A stretch of 64,000 nt of DNA from Allodiplogaster sudhausi (lineage: Eukaryota > Nematoda > Chromadorea > Rhabditida > Diplogasteridae): contig CALZFC010000001.1 in assembly GCA_945643635.1 (NCBI GenBank), positions 7,194,501 through 7,258,500 of the forward strand, given 5' to 3'. Below, in pieces: positions 37,001-48,565 of the stretch. Position numbers and translations under genes: made by a program. Each line of letters opens with the position of its first letter. Positions within the stretch are counted from its first letter, which is position 1. A model generated the notes under the pieces. It worked only from the letters and a program-made list of their open reading frames with translations, was not told the DNA's origin and made no database searches.

Positions 37001-39862
37001 AAAGAGCCAAAACCCTTTTTCCTGCAAGTGCTCAGACTATTTGAAAGGACGATAAAAATTTTTTTAAATTTTTATTAATTGTCATCTATTTGACCAAAAA
37101 CAAATTTTTTTATCCTGGTAATAGTGAAATTGTTGAGACCATAGCGGGCGCGCACGAGTAGTCCTCGACGCAGCGGCCCGCCTTTTGGCTGTAGCGAAAG
37201 TAGCCGGGACAAAAGTGAGGGATGAACTCGCCGGCCGAGCAGAGCATGTACTCGTTGCAGCTGATTACCACTGCCGTGCCGTCTTCACACTACATGGGAG
37301 AGAGAGGAGGAAAGAGAGAAAGAGAGAGAATTAATGGAGTAAGAGAGAGAGGAATAAAGAACAAGAATGAGAGAGTGGGATAGAGAGAGAATTAATGGAG
37401 TAAGAGAGAGAGGAATAAAGAACAAGAATGAGAGAGTGGGATAGAGAGAGAATTAATGGAGTAAGAGAGAGAGGAATAAAGAACAAGAATGAGAGAGTGG
37501 GATAGAGAGAGAATTAATGGAGTAAGAGAGAGAGGAATAAAGAACAAGGCTAATGGTAAGAGAGAGGGATAGAGAGCGACAGAGATAGAGAGAAAGAGAA
37601 AGATGCCGCACAATGGCCTCGATCGGGCACGTCTCGATGTTCGAGCAGACTCGGTCTCGCTCGACGTACGAGAAGCCGAAGGGACACGTCCGATTCACCC
37701 ATGCGCCGCCGATGCACTCTTCGAACTTTAAACTTAGTTCATTTTTTTATAATATTCATTTAACATGCTAAAATTTGATTTATTTATTTCATCAGTAATA
37801 AATTATTCATAGTTCACAAGATTATGCGAATAATATTCTTTCTTTTTTTATATTACAAATTTCCTTAAACATGTGTGTAATAGTTTATTAAATTAATTTA
37901 CTAATTAAAAAAATCAATAATTTGAATATGGCCGATTGCCTTGCCACAGCTGTGCCAGTCACGACGACGCCGCTCGCCCGTCTTGGAGAGGCGGCACTCG
38001 CGAGGCGCATCGTGGCACATGCCCTCTCTGTGAGGGAGAAGAGTCATATTTGAATCCTTTTGGGTCCCACCGCGACAATTTGTAACTCGCGACAGGACAG
38101 TCTGGCATACTATAGTTGATGCAGACCTGAACACTTGTCCGTCGTTGCAGACAAATGGCATGGGCAGTAGATTGTCGCAGAAGAAGCCGGACGTGCTGCA
38201 GGCGTCGCCAGCCGAAGTGAACTCCCAGAGGTGGTTGCTAAATGGGAGAAGTGCTTAAACTGTTGCTTATATGTATAGCACAAGAAACGCAGGAATTACG
38301 GTAGACTAATTTCAACTTTCCGAAGCACAGCCCCGTCCACTATTAAGTGGCCGACGACTAATTTACGGCCCTTGGTCCGTCAAATAGTTTAAGGTAAAGG
38401 TTGTGAAGCACTTACCCGCAGAGATTCATTGGCGGGCACTCGGCCGGGCCGCAGAGCTCGCGGTTGCCCTCGTTGCAGTTGACGAGCGACAGTGTCGAAC
38501 AGTCGATGTAACTGTAAAGAAAGAGCGAGAGAGAGACAGAGACAGAGAGAGAATAGAGAGAGTGTAGTCAGAACAGTTGAGGAGATAAATAAAAGAAATG
38601 AATATGTATGTGTGTAGTTAAATGACCAAGGCGCTAAAAGGCTGAACACTCTGAGGAACTTGTATGCAAATATGTACATATATATGTATGTACAAATGAG
38701 TGTGTACATATGTATTTTTATTCTTTGTCGTCTTTTACGCGGTCATGTTCCTTGATAAGAATTGGAAGTGAGCGAATCGATGGACCTGAACCAGCAGTTC
38801 TTCATGAAGCTGAACGTGTCTCGCTTCTTCTTCTTGCTGCTTCTGTCGGAGAAAAGGTCAAATGATGACGTGTTCTGTTTTGACGACTTTGGCTCGTGGT
38901 GGAAGACACAGTAGTGACCGATCAGATGAGTCAGCAAGAGCGGCTCGCCTGAGGGAAGAGAGAGAAAGCGATAGCAAGAGCGGGAGAGAACGAGAGAAAT
39001 AGAGAATGATAGGGAGAGAGAGAAGAGAAAGAGAGAGAGCAGAGAGAGAGAGAAAGAGAGAGAAAAAGAGGATAGTAGGCATATGAGAGTGTTAGAAAGA
39101 GAGATAGAGAGAAAGAGAGAGCTAGACATACATACATATGTATATCTAGATAATTATCTAGAAACAGAAACAGAGAAAAGAAAGAAATATGTAGCAAGAA
39201 GGATTTTGAGGAGATAAGATTGACGAAGAAGTGAATACCCGCTGGATGCGCGGCGCACGCGTGAATCCACTCCATCGACGTCTGAGGCACGCAGCCAAAG
39301 CTGGCGTCATCAAAGTGATAGCCTGTGATAAGATGGATGTGTCCAATTTGCGCGGGTAAGCTCGTGAGCGAGAAATAGATAGAATTTTTATATATATTTT
39401 AAGGCTAATATGCCAATATTATGGCTGCCAGCGAGAGCTCAGTTTCGACGCGAATTCAACGCGCGACTAGGATCTGCTGAGCTCACCTATCGCGCAATTA
39501 ATTTCAGGCGCTCTCGAGCTCCCTTAAATATGCATGAAACTATACCCTAATCTATATGTAGTCAATTTTGCTGATTTTTTTGTCTCGTCTCTGTATAGCG
39601 CTTTCTGTCTTGTCTTCGGTCAGGCAAAAAAGGCGCGAATTCAAAAGTAAGTTTTGGGCTCCTTTGAAGTTGGCGCGAGAAGGGGAGAGATTGAGACCAG
39701 GCGCGCAGCCAAAGACTGTGGTCTCGCCGCCGACGTCGTCGCATAGGATGGCCGCGGCGAGATGGCAGTCTACTGGCGTCTTGCTCGGCCAGAGCTCCCC
39801 GCCAGAGGATGCCGAGTAGACGCCCGGCGGCTGCGCGGCGCAGAACTGGGCGCGCTATAGGG

Positions 39863-39917
<55 letters not shown>

Positions 39918-40017
39918 CGTAAAAAAGAAAGACAAGGAAAGAGAGGGTAAGATACATAAAGAGAGAGAGAGAGAGTGCGTAAGAAAGAAAGACAAGGAAA
40001 GAGAGGGTAAGATATAT

Positions 40018-40062
<45 letters not shown>

Positions 40063-40915
40063 GAAAGAGAGAGCCGGAATGAGGGAGAAGAGTGATCCGA
40101 CCTTGGCCGTTTGGCGGACGTCCTCGATGGCAACGGCTCTCTCGTAATTCACGCACACGGGCAGTGATATCGCGCTAACGCAAGCGCCGTTTACGAAGAC
40201 CTGTGAGAGAGAGAGAGGGCGAGAGAAGGATAGAGACAGAAGGAGAGAGCGAGAGAGAGAGAGAGAAAGAGATAGGGGGATCATTTAGCGAGGGAGAGAC
40301 GGTAGGGGAAAGATATCGAGAGAAGTAGAGAGAGAGAGAGGAGAAGGAGAAGGAGGGAGAAAGAGAAAGAGAGAGCTAGAGAAAGAGGAGAGTACCTGTC
40401 CGAAGAGGGAGCACTTTTCCAGAATTACACTCGTAGGGGAAAGACAGCGTAAAAAGTGGGGCGAGCAATCGCCGAGTTGGAGCAGCTTCCCAGAGGAGGA
40501 GCAGAAAGCGGCAAGATCCACCCGGATCAGGTTGGCGAAGTCGGAGAGGGAACTGGAGAAGGGAGATTTAAGAGGAGAATGATAAAGGTACATCGAGAAG
40601 GTCAGACAGGGTGACGGAGAGATTTGGGAGTCAAGTGGAAAAATAGGACCAAAAGAGCTCGGGCTGGATAGCGCGAGAGTGGGAGGGAAATCAGAGCGTG
40701 AGAAAATAGATGCATAGAAGTAGAGACAGCGGCGAATAATACTTCATAATTAAAAAATAATAGGACTTAAAAAATCATAATAGAAAGGATTGAGCTATTT
40801 AAAATAATTTAGTTGTTTTGAAACAATGAACTTAAAATGAATGACTGTGTCAACTTGTCAACTCACGAGCACTGGTGAAGCAAAGAAGCGTAGAGAAGCA
40901 TGACGAGCAAAGCAT
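31070..40915 (-). CDS. Multi-module chitin-binding (peritrophin-A/ChtBD2) secreted protein, about 26 exons
   Basis: Starts at 40915 with a short signal-peptide exon (MLCSSCFSTLLCFTSA). Exons follow near 40395-40560, 40101-40200, 39700-39855, 39238-39325, 38787-38950, 38410-38515, 38115-38240, 37940-38033, 37606-37727, 37135-37290, 36633-36749, 36403-36474, 36115-36219, 35777-35880, 35545-35622, 35176-35364, 34747-34988, 33063-33193, 32803-32883, 32503-32606, 32318-32376, 32176-32257, 31863-32012, 31563-31673 and 31070-31345. Many blocks show the six-Cys ChtBD2 pattern with aromatics, best in the last one (CSNFYQCANGRWVHMPCGAG then TYWNQRLTICDH). In the middle is a His-rich then acidic then Pro-rich linker (HHHGHHHEG, EGEEDEEEPLPFAEF, PPAPPPPSFHHLPPAFPPAP). 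Known nematode proteins of this build (for example CBD-1 in the eggshell) bind chitin in extracellular coats; that role is inferred. Two donors look like GC (at 37939 and 36632). Number of modules not counted precisely. Confidence 0.85.
33315..34700. other. Large intron of the chitin-binding gene with mobile-element debris
   Basis: 33315-33370 repeats sequence at 27915-27975. On the plus strand about 33675-33910 reads a coiled-coil-like segment (LEARVRAFIRMIEEHNASLN, RRLDTMDELLREILAALN) ending in a stop, preceded directly by a stop and without a clear partner exon. It is probably part of a transposable-element ORF. The rest is AT-rich. Confidence 0.4.
37322..37560. repeat. 61-bp tandem repeat (about four copies) in an intron
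   Basis: Units contain gagagaattaatggagtaag followed by agagagaggaataaagaacaagaatg and start about 61 bp apart at roughly 37327, 37387, 37448 and 37508; the last is diverged. It lies between exons of the chitin-binding gene. A similar two-copy repeat (about 60 bp) is at 39915-40030 in another intron. Confidence 0.9.
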
Positions 40916-41654
40916 TTTGTCTGCAGTGAAGAGGAGGCCGTAGCCTCATCTGAAGTTATTCCTTCTCAACACTTACTATTGTTAAAGGACTCTCAAGTTT
41001 TGCTTAAGATCAATGTCTTTATGTCCATACAAAAAAACAACAAAGTAATGAATTCCTATTCATATTCCTTGACTGGTTTTGGCCAAAAAAATATAAATAA
41101 ATAAAAGAAAATAAATGAATTTGTCGACGCTATCAGCGGAATGAAGTGTTCGAATGAAACTTTGAAAAAGGCCTTCGTGTTTCCTTCAGTTGCAAGAAGG
41201 GAAGCGAAGTTCGACTAATTGCATTTATTCGGCGCCATTTCATCACTTTGTCTGGAGTTGCTGCCATTTAAAAGCGAAGTGAATAACGATTCCATTGTAG
41301 TGATGACTTCTTTATGGGGCCCACTAATCTGAAAAGAAAAAAATTTCCCGCCACGACAAATATGTATATTAACTGTCATATTTGCATACTATATTTTATT
41401 TTATTTTATTATGTAAAAACCATCGGAAATAGCTTATTTATCAATTGCAAGCATATCGAGACTAACAATGAAGTTGCTCGCGTACACTTGCACTTGACTA
41501 TGGGTCTTTATTGTACCATGAGTCTAAACAAAAGCGAGTTGGAGACCTTGAATTGTGGCAATAGAGTAGAGAAGTCTGGGAATGCGTGTATCATCGAGCC
41601 GATCTGTGAACAGTTTGCGCCGTATGCCCAGCTGGCATTCACACCTCTCTCTCT

Positions 41655-41708
<54 letters not shown>

Positions 41709-42958
41709 TTCTCTATGTGTCTTGAGCCCTGAGTTATTATTGGACTTTTTTGAGCTTCACGGCTGGACTGTGCCAACAAACATGCCTCTTTTGCTGCGTC
41801 TGGAGCCGCGATCTGAAAGATGGATAACAAAAAGATGGATAACACTTCGGCAAAAATGCCCATATGATTATCACACGCTTTCGACATGAAGAGTTGCGAG
41901 CAATATGCCTTTCGTATGTCTACACCAGTGAAATGACAAGAAGGAAGAGAACAGATTTGGACATTTAGAAAGCGCTTCAAGCGAGTGAACGGGCATTGCG
42001 CAGCAATGCATACAAATATACAACATTTTACACTATATAAAAATGTACTGTTTGAGGAAATGAAGTGGCGTAGATCACTACATTTCCAAAGTTTGAGGAA
42101 ATGCTGTGATCTACGTCACTTCATTTCCTCAAACCTTGGCAAACCCGTTAAAGTGGCTATATTGATTGGCATAATAAATTGTGTAGTATCCCTTGACTGA
42201 TTGCATTGTTTGTGCTTTGACAAAGGCAAACAGTTGGTGTGTCCTCCCTGTTGGCCTGCAATCTTTGTTCGTTGCCCTCCCCTTAAACTGTTTGGATCTT
42301 CCTGTGGCTTTATTTCGAAAATCCCTATCTATTCATAAGAGAGAGAGAGAAGGTTACATCCATAAGAAGCCACATACATAGTTAGGGTTCGGACAAGTTA
42401 TTTTTACTGTTGCTACATACAGGCTACGTATTTTTGAACAGAGTAGAGAAAGTTTCTAGATTGAACCAAGCGCTGACACATAGAGAAAGAGAGAGGAAGA
42501 AATGGTTAGAGATTGAGGGAGAGTTATTCGAAGTATACGGAGAGAGAAAGAGCAAAGAAAAAGAAAAAAAGGAAAAAGTGCTCTATGAACCGATCACCAA
42601 CATGCTATGGAGAAGAGTCGCATTTGCGTCGATTACTTCCTCATCTTTTACTTTTGCCTCGAAGTCTTCCTCACCTGCTCACTTATGTAACTAATTTTGA
42701 TTTCTATTTTATTATTATATTCTAAGAAATAGTATCCACACTGTTTGAAATGCGTAGAATATACGCGTATATTATTTATTTTAATGTTGTTAATATTATT
42801 ACTATCGGACTCAATGATGTTTGCTCTTGGCAAGAGAGCCGCTCCGCCGGATATCTATTCCATGATTTTCATATTGTAATTGTCATCATGGCTACCAGCT
42901 TTGAATGATAATAATATGAAAAATATATTGATTAATTAATTAATAATCTGACTCGCAC
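40916..42958. other. Intergenic gap between divergent genes
   Basis: Upstream regions of the minus-strand chitin-binding gene and the plus-strand metallophosphoesterase gene share this 2 kb. It holds a CT tract (41642-41715), a GA tract (42340-42350 and 42480-42560) and a hairpin (42050-42134). A 191-codon frame at 41314-41889 passes through the CT tract and looks spurious. No core promoter element is distinct enough to name. Confidence 0.45.
42050..42134. repeat. Hairpin with about 29-bp arms
   Basis: gtttgaggaaatgaagtg at 42050 continues through gtagatcac, and its complement ends at 42134; the loop is about 26 bp. The loop contains another copy of tttgaggaaatg. It may be a tiny MITE or a small-RNA-like hairpin; no evidence for either beyond the fold. 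Confidence 0.8.
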
Positions 42959-45900
42959 ATGATGTATTCGACTCGCGTTCTGCTGGTCATTGCCATTCTC
43001 ATCTCCTACAGCTTGCTGGACGTTGTCACAAAGTCATACGTAAGTGTACGAACGTTCTTATTCTTTCGTCGAAGCGTCCTCTTCCAAGTGGAGAGTAACA
43101 TTGGTGGAAATTTTAAAGACTAGCAAAAATGTCTCCTCGTAGAAAATCGCCCTAAAAAAGAACGGCTTTTCTCAAGCCTCTTGTCAGAAGAAAAAATAAC
43201 GTTTTGCTACCTGAGTAATTAAGATTGGAGGAGAGAAAAGAAATCAATTTCTCTCGTAAACAGGTGGCGAGTGGAGTCGAGCACGTCAGAGGGAATCGCA
43301 CTCGGAAGGTGGTCATCGTGCGTGTCCAGTTGATGAACGGCCTCGCGAATATCTTTGTCTACTCACAACTCATGGCCTACTTTGAGGACGACAAGATCGT
43401 CGACGAACGATTCAAGGTCAGAATTCCCTTAAGGGGATCAAAAGAAATAGGCATGCATACTATTTAATTGCTGGGATGTCCAACGTGTTCAGTTATCTAT
43501 TTATTCACACGCTTCAAATTGCCTGTAACAACACTCAGTCAGGTGGAGTGAATAAATTATCAGCATTTAATCTCTTTGATTACAGAAAACATGTGAACAG
43601 CTGATCTGGCTCATGATCGTTTTCTCGCACATCAGCTGCCTTTTATACTACGCTCCAGGCTTTGTGCAACTGTGCCTATTTGAAGGTTAACAATGGCCGT
43701 TAAAAAAAGTTATTTCGATTTCGCGCTTCTTTTCTTTGACGAGAGGAGTTCAAATTATACTCTTGATTCATTCAATGAATAAGCTTTACAGTCGCAAATA
43801 TCATTGCGGGTTTCTGGACGAATCTTTTTGGAATGTTGGCAGGTTTCTATATTATGAGCTGTGTAGTGCTTCTCTTAGAGGTGCCTTTTTCTGAGTCTTC
43901 TCTTTTGCTTTTTCTAATAACCATAGTTTCTAAGTTTAATTTAAATGTAATATTTCAAATTTTGCATTTCAGCAGTGGGATACATCAACGAGACTACTGT
44001 ATTGGCTGACGAACTGCAAGCCGTCGATCCTTCACAATGTTGCGTTCAACAAGTTGGCTAATTATCTATTCAGTATTTTAATTGAGTTCGAAGATGTAAA
44101 GAGAAAAAAAGAAAAGAATTCCTTCTTTCTTTTCTCTTTAGGAAATGGCAAGTGAAGTGCTCGCTGATTGCGACAGCCATCGTCTCTCTGCTCATGTACT
44201 ACTCGTCTGACAAGATTGTTGTTCGGTTCGAGACTTTCTCTCAAAACTCATCCTTCTAATCTTTTTTATATTATTTTGCAGTTATATAGCGGCAAACAAA
44301 TAAGTAAAACGAATAAATGTAACCACACAATTTCTCGTTTGAATTTGGCGCCCTTTCCAGACATGTCAACTTTCCAATCCGTGGCTTGTCAATAGAGAAT
44401 GGCTCCTCGATTAAATTCGCTGTCGTTGCCGATGTACACGTGGGAGCCAGCGTCTATAAGAGCCAGGCAAGTAATCCGTGGATAGTGAGGGAGAGATGGA
44501 GAGATAGAGAGAGAGAAAAGAGGGAATAGAGAGAGAACCTTTGCGGAGAATGATTGAATAGAGAAGGAGAGGGAATAGAGAGAGAAAGAGAATGGAGAGA
44601 GAGAGAGGAAGAAGAGAGAGAGGAGACAAAGAGAGAGAGGAACGGAGAGAGAGGAAGAAAAGAGAGAGAGGAGACAGAGAGAGAGAGGAGACAGAGAGAG
44701 AGAGGAGACAGAGAGAGAGAGGAGACAGAGAGAGAGAGAGAAGACAGAGAGAGAGAGGAACGGAGAGAGAGAGGAAGAAAAGAGAGAGAGAGAAGAGAGA
44801 GATAGAGAGAATAGAGAGAGGGTACGAGAACCCATTGCAGGTGACCAAGCTGACGGATGTCCTGCTCGACCAGACCGTGGATGCTGTCCTCATCGTGGGC
44901 GACATGGTAGACGGGACACGAGCGCAGCTCGCTCATCGTCTCGAACCGCTGTGGGCCGTCTCTCACAGGTCTCTTTCTCTCTTTCTCTTCTTCCTCCCTC
45001 TTTCCTCTCCGTTCTCATTCCCACTCGCTCTCTCTTTTCCTTCCTCTTCTTTATCTCTCTCTATCTCTCTCTCTCCTTCTCTCGCTCTCTTTCTCTATCC
45101 CTCTTACTCTCTTTCTCTCTATTTCTCAATTTCTCTTTCCCTCTTTCTATCTCTCTGTTACAACCATTTATCCTCCTTTCGATCAGATTCAAAACCTTCT
45201 TCGTGACTGGCAACCACGACTACTACTATGGCGACGTGCGAGAATGGCTCGCTCTCTATCGTGAAAAAAGCATCAGGGTGCTCGATAACAGATGGCAGAG
45301 GGACAGAGACATCACTACCTCTTTGATCGCTTCGCTTTTGCATTCATTCACTTCTTGCTTTTTTTGCTGATTCCTGCTGTAACCAATATGGCCAGGATTC
45401 ATTCAGCCACGCTCTCTTCCATGGCTTGTGCCTCGCTGGCGTCAATGACTTGTCCGGCGGCAAGAGCGGGTTCGATCCTTTCATTTTTTTTTCGGAAGAT
45501 CCTCATATTGTTAGTGGGGAGGAAGTTGAGCGAAGAAGATAGAGAGGAATGACTCAACGTTATATGCATGTAGAGAAAGATTGGGAAAGAGAGATAATGA
45601 GGGGGAGAGATATGTAGACAGAGAGGGAAAGCGAGATAGCTAGAGGAGCATAAAGATAGAGAGAGAATACAATCAACATTGAAGAGTGCCAAACCATTCT
45701 CTGAATGCTTCTCTCGCGTTCGCCGGCTGCCCCGTCGGTGCTTCTCGCATTCTTCTCTCCCACAACCCGGCCGCAGTTCGGGAGATCAAAAAGGAACTCC
45801 TCGCATCGATCGATTTGGTCATTTCTGGTAAGCAGATATCTTTTTCTCTTTTAATTTAGTTTCGCTTTATTCACTTGAACTAAATTAAGTACAGTAACTA

Positions 45901-46232
45901 AATTAATTAAATAAAACATTAATTTTATTCTTTGTCACGGTCATACGCACGCTGGACAGTATTACGTTGTCGCTCCCGTCGTCTACTGGCTCCTTCCCTA
46001 TTTTTATGGTGAGTATTTGAGTACACTAATGACGAAATGTACTATGTTTCATTCGAAAATTTATTTATTTATATTTATTTATATATATATATATATTTTT
46101 CCAATTTATTTAGGAAGATACGATTTACCCGTCGGCTCGGGCAGCCTTTTCGTCTCGGCAGCTCAAGGGTCGCCGATGAAGATGTTGGGAATGAGTGAAG
46201 TGTGGATCAAGGGCGTAAAAGGTGACTATTAG
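42959..46232 (+). CDS. Transmembrane metallophosphoesterase (TMPPE-like)
   Basis: Thirteen exons: 42959-43039, 43264-43416, 43586-43685, 43792-43880, 43973-44052, 44142-44225, 44361-44466, 44841-44968, 45187-about 45290, about 45396-45475, about 45690-45827, about 45940-46008 and 46114-46232. N-terminal half has several hydrophobic helices (VLLVIAILISYSLLDVV, IWLMIVFSHISCLLYY, GFWTNLFGMLAGFYIMSCVV, CSLIATAIVSLLMYY). C-terminal half is a calcineurin-like phosphoesterase: AVVADVHVG (DxH), IVGDMVDG (GDxxD), FVTGNHDYYYGD (GNHD), ILLSHNP, and SGHTHAGQYY (GHTH). All metal-binding motifs are present; the substrate is unknown. The protein ends GVKGDY. Oddities: a GC donor after exon 7, unclear donor of exon 9, and a non-AG acceptor before the GHTH exon. 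Confidence 0.85.
44467..45186 (+). repeat. GA-rich intron 7 and CT-rich intron 8 flanking one exon
   Basis: Intron 7 (44467-44840) is almost pure purine on the coding strand (gagagagaggagacaga units). Intron 8 (44969-45186) is almost pure pyrimidine. The 128-bp exon between them encodes the GDMVDG metal-binding motif. Long open frames in both strands here are repeat artefacts. Confidence 0.9.
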
Positions 46233-47544
46233 CTATTTTCATATATACATAAGAATGTCCGTACATATCTATACATACATATATGTACTTCTAGTTCGAT
46301 TACACAATTCATTATCCTGATCTGAAGTTCAGATATCCTAATAATAATATTGCTACTGGCTACAACAGGCCAGTTCAACTCCTCCGAGCGTGTTCTTGCT
46401 GTTTTTTGTGTGTTGTTACACATTGTTTCGTTACTGTTGGTAAAGTTGTCTGATGATACGAGCTAATGGAATTTATGGAACGGAATGACACCTTTTATTT
46501 GAACAGAGGAAGCGCTTTTAATTTCGAGAGAAGAGACATCAAATCATTTAAAAAAATTACGATAGGAATATCCGAAGGCTGTCTTCACTTAATTTTGCCA
46601 GAAACATCCATATTGAAGCAAGTAGCAATGAAAGTGCTTACAGCGTCCCTGTCGACACACGCGTCCCCACAAACCAAGCAACGAGTGCCAACAGATGGGA
46701 AGAAGTGTTCGTCTCTGCCCCTATTTCGCAATGATCATCCAATTTTAACGTTGCTTTGTAAGATTAAGATGTCAAAGAAAACCGAGGCAAAGAAACAACT
46801 TGAGATAGGGGTTAGATACGCATAGGTAAAATTTTTTTATTATTTTACAACAAACATAAAAGCCAATCCAGTTATGAGGTTTTCTTCGCTAGAAGCAAAA
46901 ATATTAAAAATAAAAATAAAAATAACGCTTTTAACCGCTGTTCATTCGACGCCGTGGTTAAGTGTCACCTTTCAGAGGCTAATCCTGACAATAAGCGGGT
47001 TAACACAAGGTTTGGTCTCACTTTATAACTGGCAGATTTTTTTTCATTTGTCCTAACCCCAAGACATTGATAGTAGTGCTAGGACTTTTCTAGATAGGAC
47101 TTTTCTCATAAGACAGGGAAAATTTGCATCTATACTTCAAGATGTCAGTCACATTCAAGACACATGAAAATTATAAGCCAATTCTGTTGACGCAGATCAT
47201 AAGCCAAATATCGAACCTGACAGCGAACGGATCTATTATTGCATCAGACAGATGGAGAAGGGACGTGGAGTTCACTTGAAAAAGCCATTTTCGTCTCATT
47301 TCTCTAGCTTGATCGGGCTCCGTGGCATGTTGGCAAAAGGGCAAAGTTGCAGATGCGAGACAAGCCCAAGTGATTTTATGAGTGCGAAATCTCTCTCCCT
47401 TCATTCTTCACCTCTTTGTGTGCCCCAGAAAATAGAGTATGTATTTGGGCCCCATCAGAAGGGCCAACCATATTCTCTGCTTTCAAGAGTTTAATGTGCT
47501 ACTAATTGCAGAACGTCTCTTTGACTTCTCGTCTAGACTCGACA
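46233..47544. other. Gap between metallophosphoesterase and AKR genes
   Basis: A 119-codon plus-strand frame at 46466-46825 (MEFMERNDTFYLNRGSAFNF start) and a short frame at 47141-47275 are present, but neither resembles a known family, has splice partners or shows clear codon bias. They may be decayed exons or chance. Otherwise AT-rich. Confidence 0.35.
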
Positions 47545-48514
47545 ATGGCGGTGAAAGTGCCGACAGTCAAGATGTCGAATGGTGTTGAAATGCCGCTTCT
47601 CGGACTCGGCACGTGGCAGGCAAGTTCCTTTCTTTCTTTCCTTTCCTCGAATCTTTACATAAATATTGACGAGTAAATAAAGTTTTGACTTATTTTTCTT
47701 AAAAACTCGAACTACTCAAGGTATAAGAAACCATAAAACTGTTACGTTTCCAGTCCAAGGATGATTCGGTGTGCTCTGCAGTCGAAAAGGCCATCGGCGA
47801 GTTCGGCTACCCACTCATCGACACGGCTGCACTCTATGAAAATGAACAGGTGCGTAGGTTTACCACTTGAGAATAAAGACTTTCTTTTTCCATCAATCGT
47901 TGTGAATGTCGTCACTTCGAAATGATTTGTTGAATAATTAAATGAATAAATAAATAAATGATACAAATATGATTGAAGGTGGAGCTGTACTTGTACTGGC
48001 CGCAAGAGGAGCTCGTTGAAGTGTGCGCCAAGCACGGCATCACGATCACGTCGTACGGCGGGCTCGGCTCGCCCGGCCGCGTCGATTTCCCGCTCCCCTC
48101 CGGATGGGCGCCGGCGCCGAACCCTCTTGAAGATCCCGTCGTGAAGGAGCTGGCCGCCAAGTACAAGAAGACGCCAGCTCAAGTAGTAGCTACGCAAAGT
48201 TGCCTTTGTATTATTCGTATATGTACATTGAAATCTATATGAAAATTTGTATTTTTTCATTTGTCTACATTGAAATCCGTATGTAACTCTGTCAGATTCT
48301 TCTTCGTTTCTGCATTGACCGCGGCGTTGCCGTGATCCCGAAGAGCGTCAACGACGGCCGCCTCAAGCAGAACATTGACGTGTTCGACTTCAAGCTGTCG
48401 CCGAACGATCTCAAGACGCTGCTCCCACATCGACAGCGTCTCTTCCTTCAGGAATTGTATAGTTACTTCCATATACAAACCTGTCGTTGGGACGTAAACT
48501 TAGCGCGGTGGTAA
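47545..48514 (+). pseudogene. Aldo-keto reductase lacking its central catalytic region
   Basis: Exon 1 47545-47619 (MPLLGLGTWQ, the classic AKR opening), exon 2 47754-47849 (GYPLIDTAALYENEQ, carrying the catalytic Asp and Tyr), exon 3 47979-48182 (VELYLYWPQEELVEVC, GITITSYGGLGSPGR) and exon 4 from 48296 (RFCIDRGVAVIPKSVN, DFKLSPNDLKTL). Joins are in phase, but exon 2 passes straight to the strand that normally follows the NQVE motif. About 110-120 residues of the TIM barrel, with the catalytic Lys and His, are missing. The C-terminal tail after DLKTL is unlike the family and runs to a stop at 48514 at the edge of a SINE-like sequence. A candidate original tail (MIDHPEDGFAEGY) follows at 48640. 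The encoded protein of about 198 residues could not work as a normal reductase. Intron 1 has a GC donor. Confidence 0.85.
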
Positions 48515-48565
48515 AACAGCTGACTAGCGAATATGAGGACGTGGGTTCGAAACCCACTGGGCACT
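48496..48565 (+). mobile_element. tRNA-related SINE head (Pol III A and B boxes)
   Basis: tagcgcggtggtaaaac (about 48500-48516) matches an A box/D arm. gtgggttcgaaacccac (48541-48557) is a perfect T-arm with the B box ggttcgaaac. Spacing is that of a tRNA gene. The anticodon stem does not pair well and no acceptor stem closes, so this is a tRNA-derived SINE or pseudo-tRNA, not a functional tRNA. It sits where the AKR reading frame loses homology. Confidence 0.7.

Noticed and set aside
41314..41889. 191-codon plus-strand frame
   Set aside because: Its middle is a CT microsatellite read as Ser/Leu; the flanking parts resemble nothing and no splice support was seen.
44389..45206. Long Ser/Leu and Glu/Arg frames on both strands
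   Set aside because: They lie in the GA and CT introns of the metallophosphoesterase gene; exon motifs and phases show these stretches are spliced out.
48501..48557. Functional tRNA gene
   Set aside because: A and B boxes are good but the anticodon stem and acceptor stem do not pair; a SINE head or pseudo-tRNA fits better.
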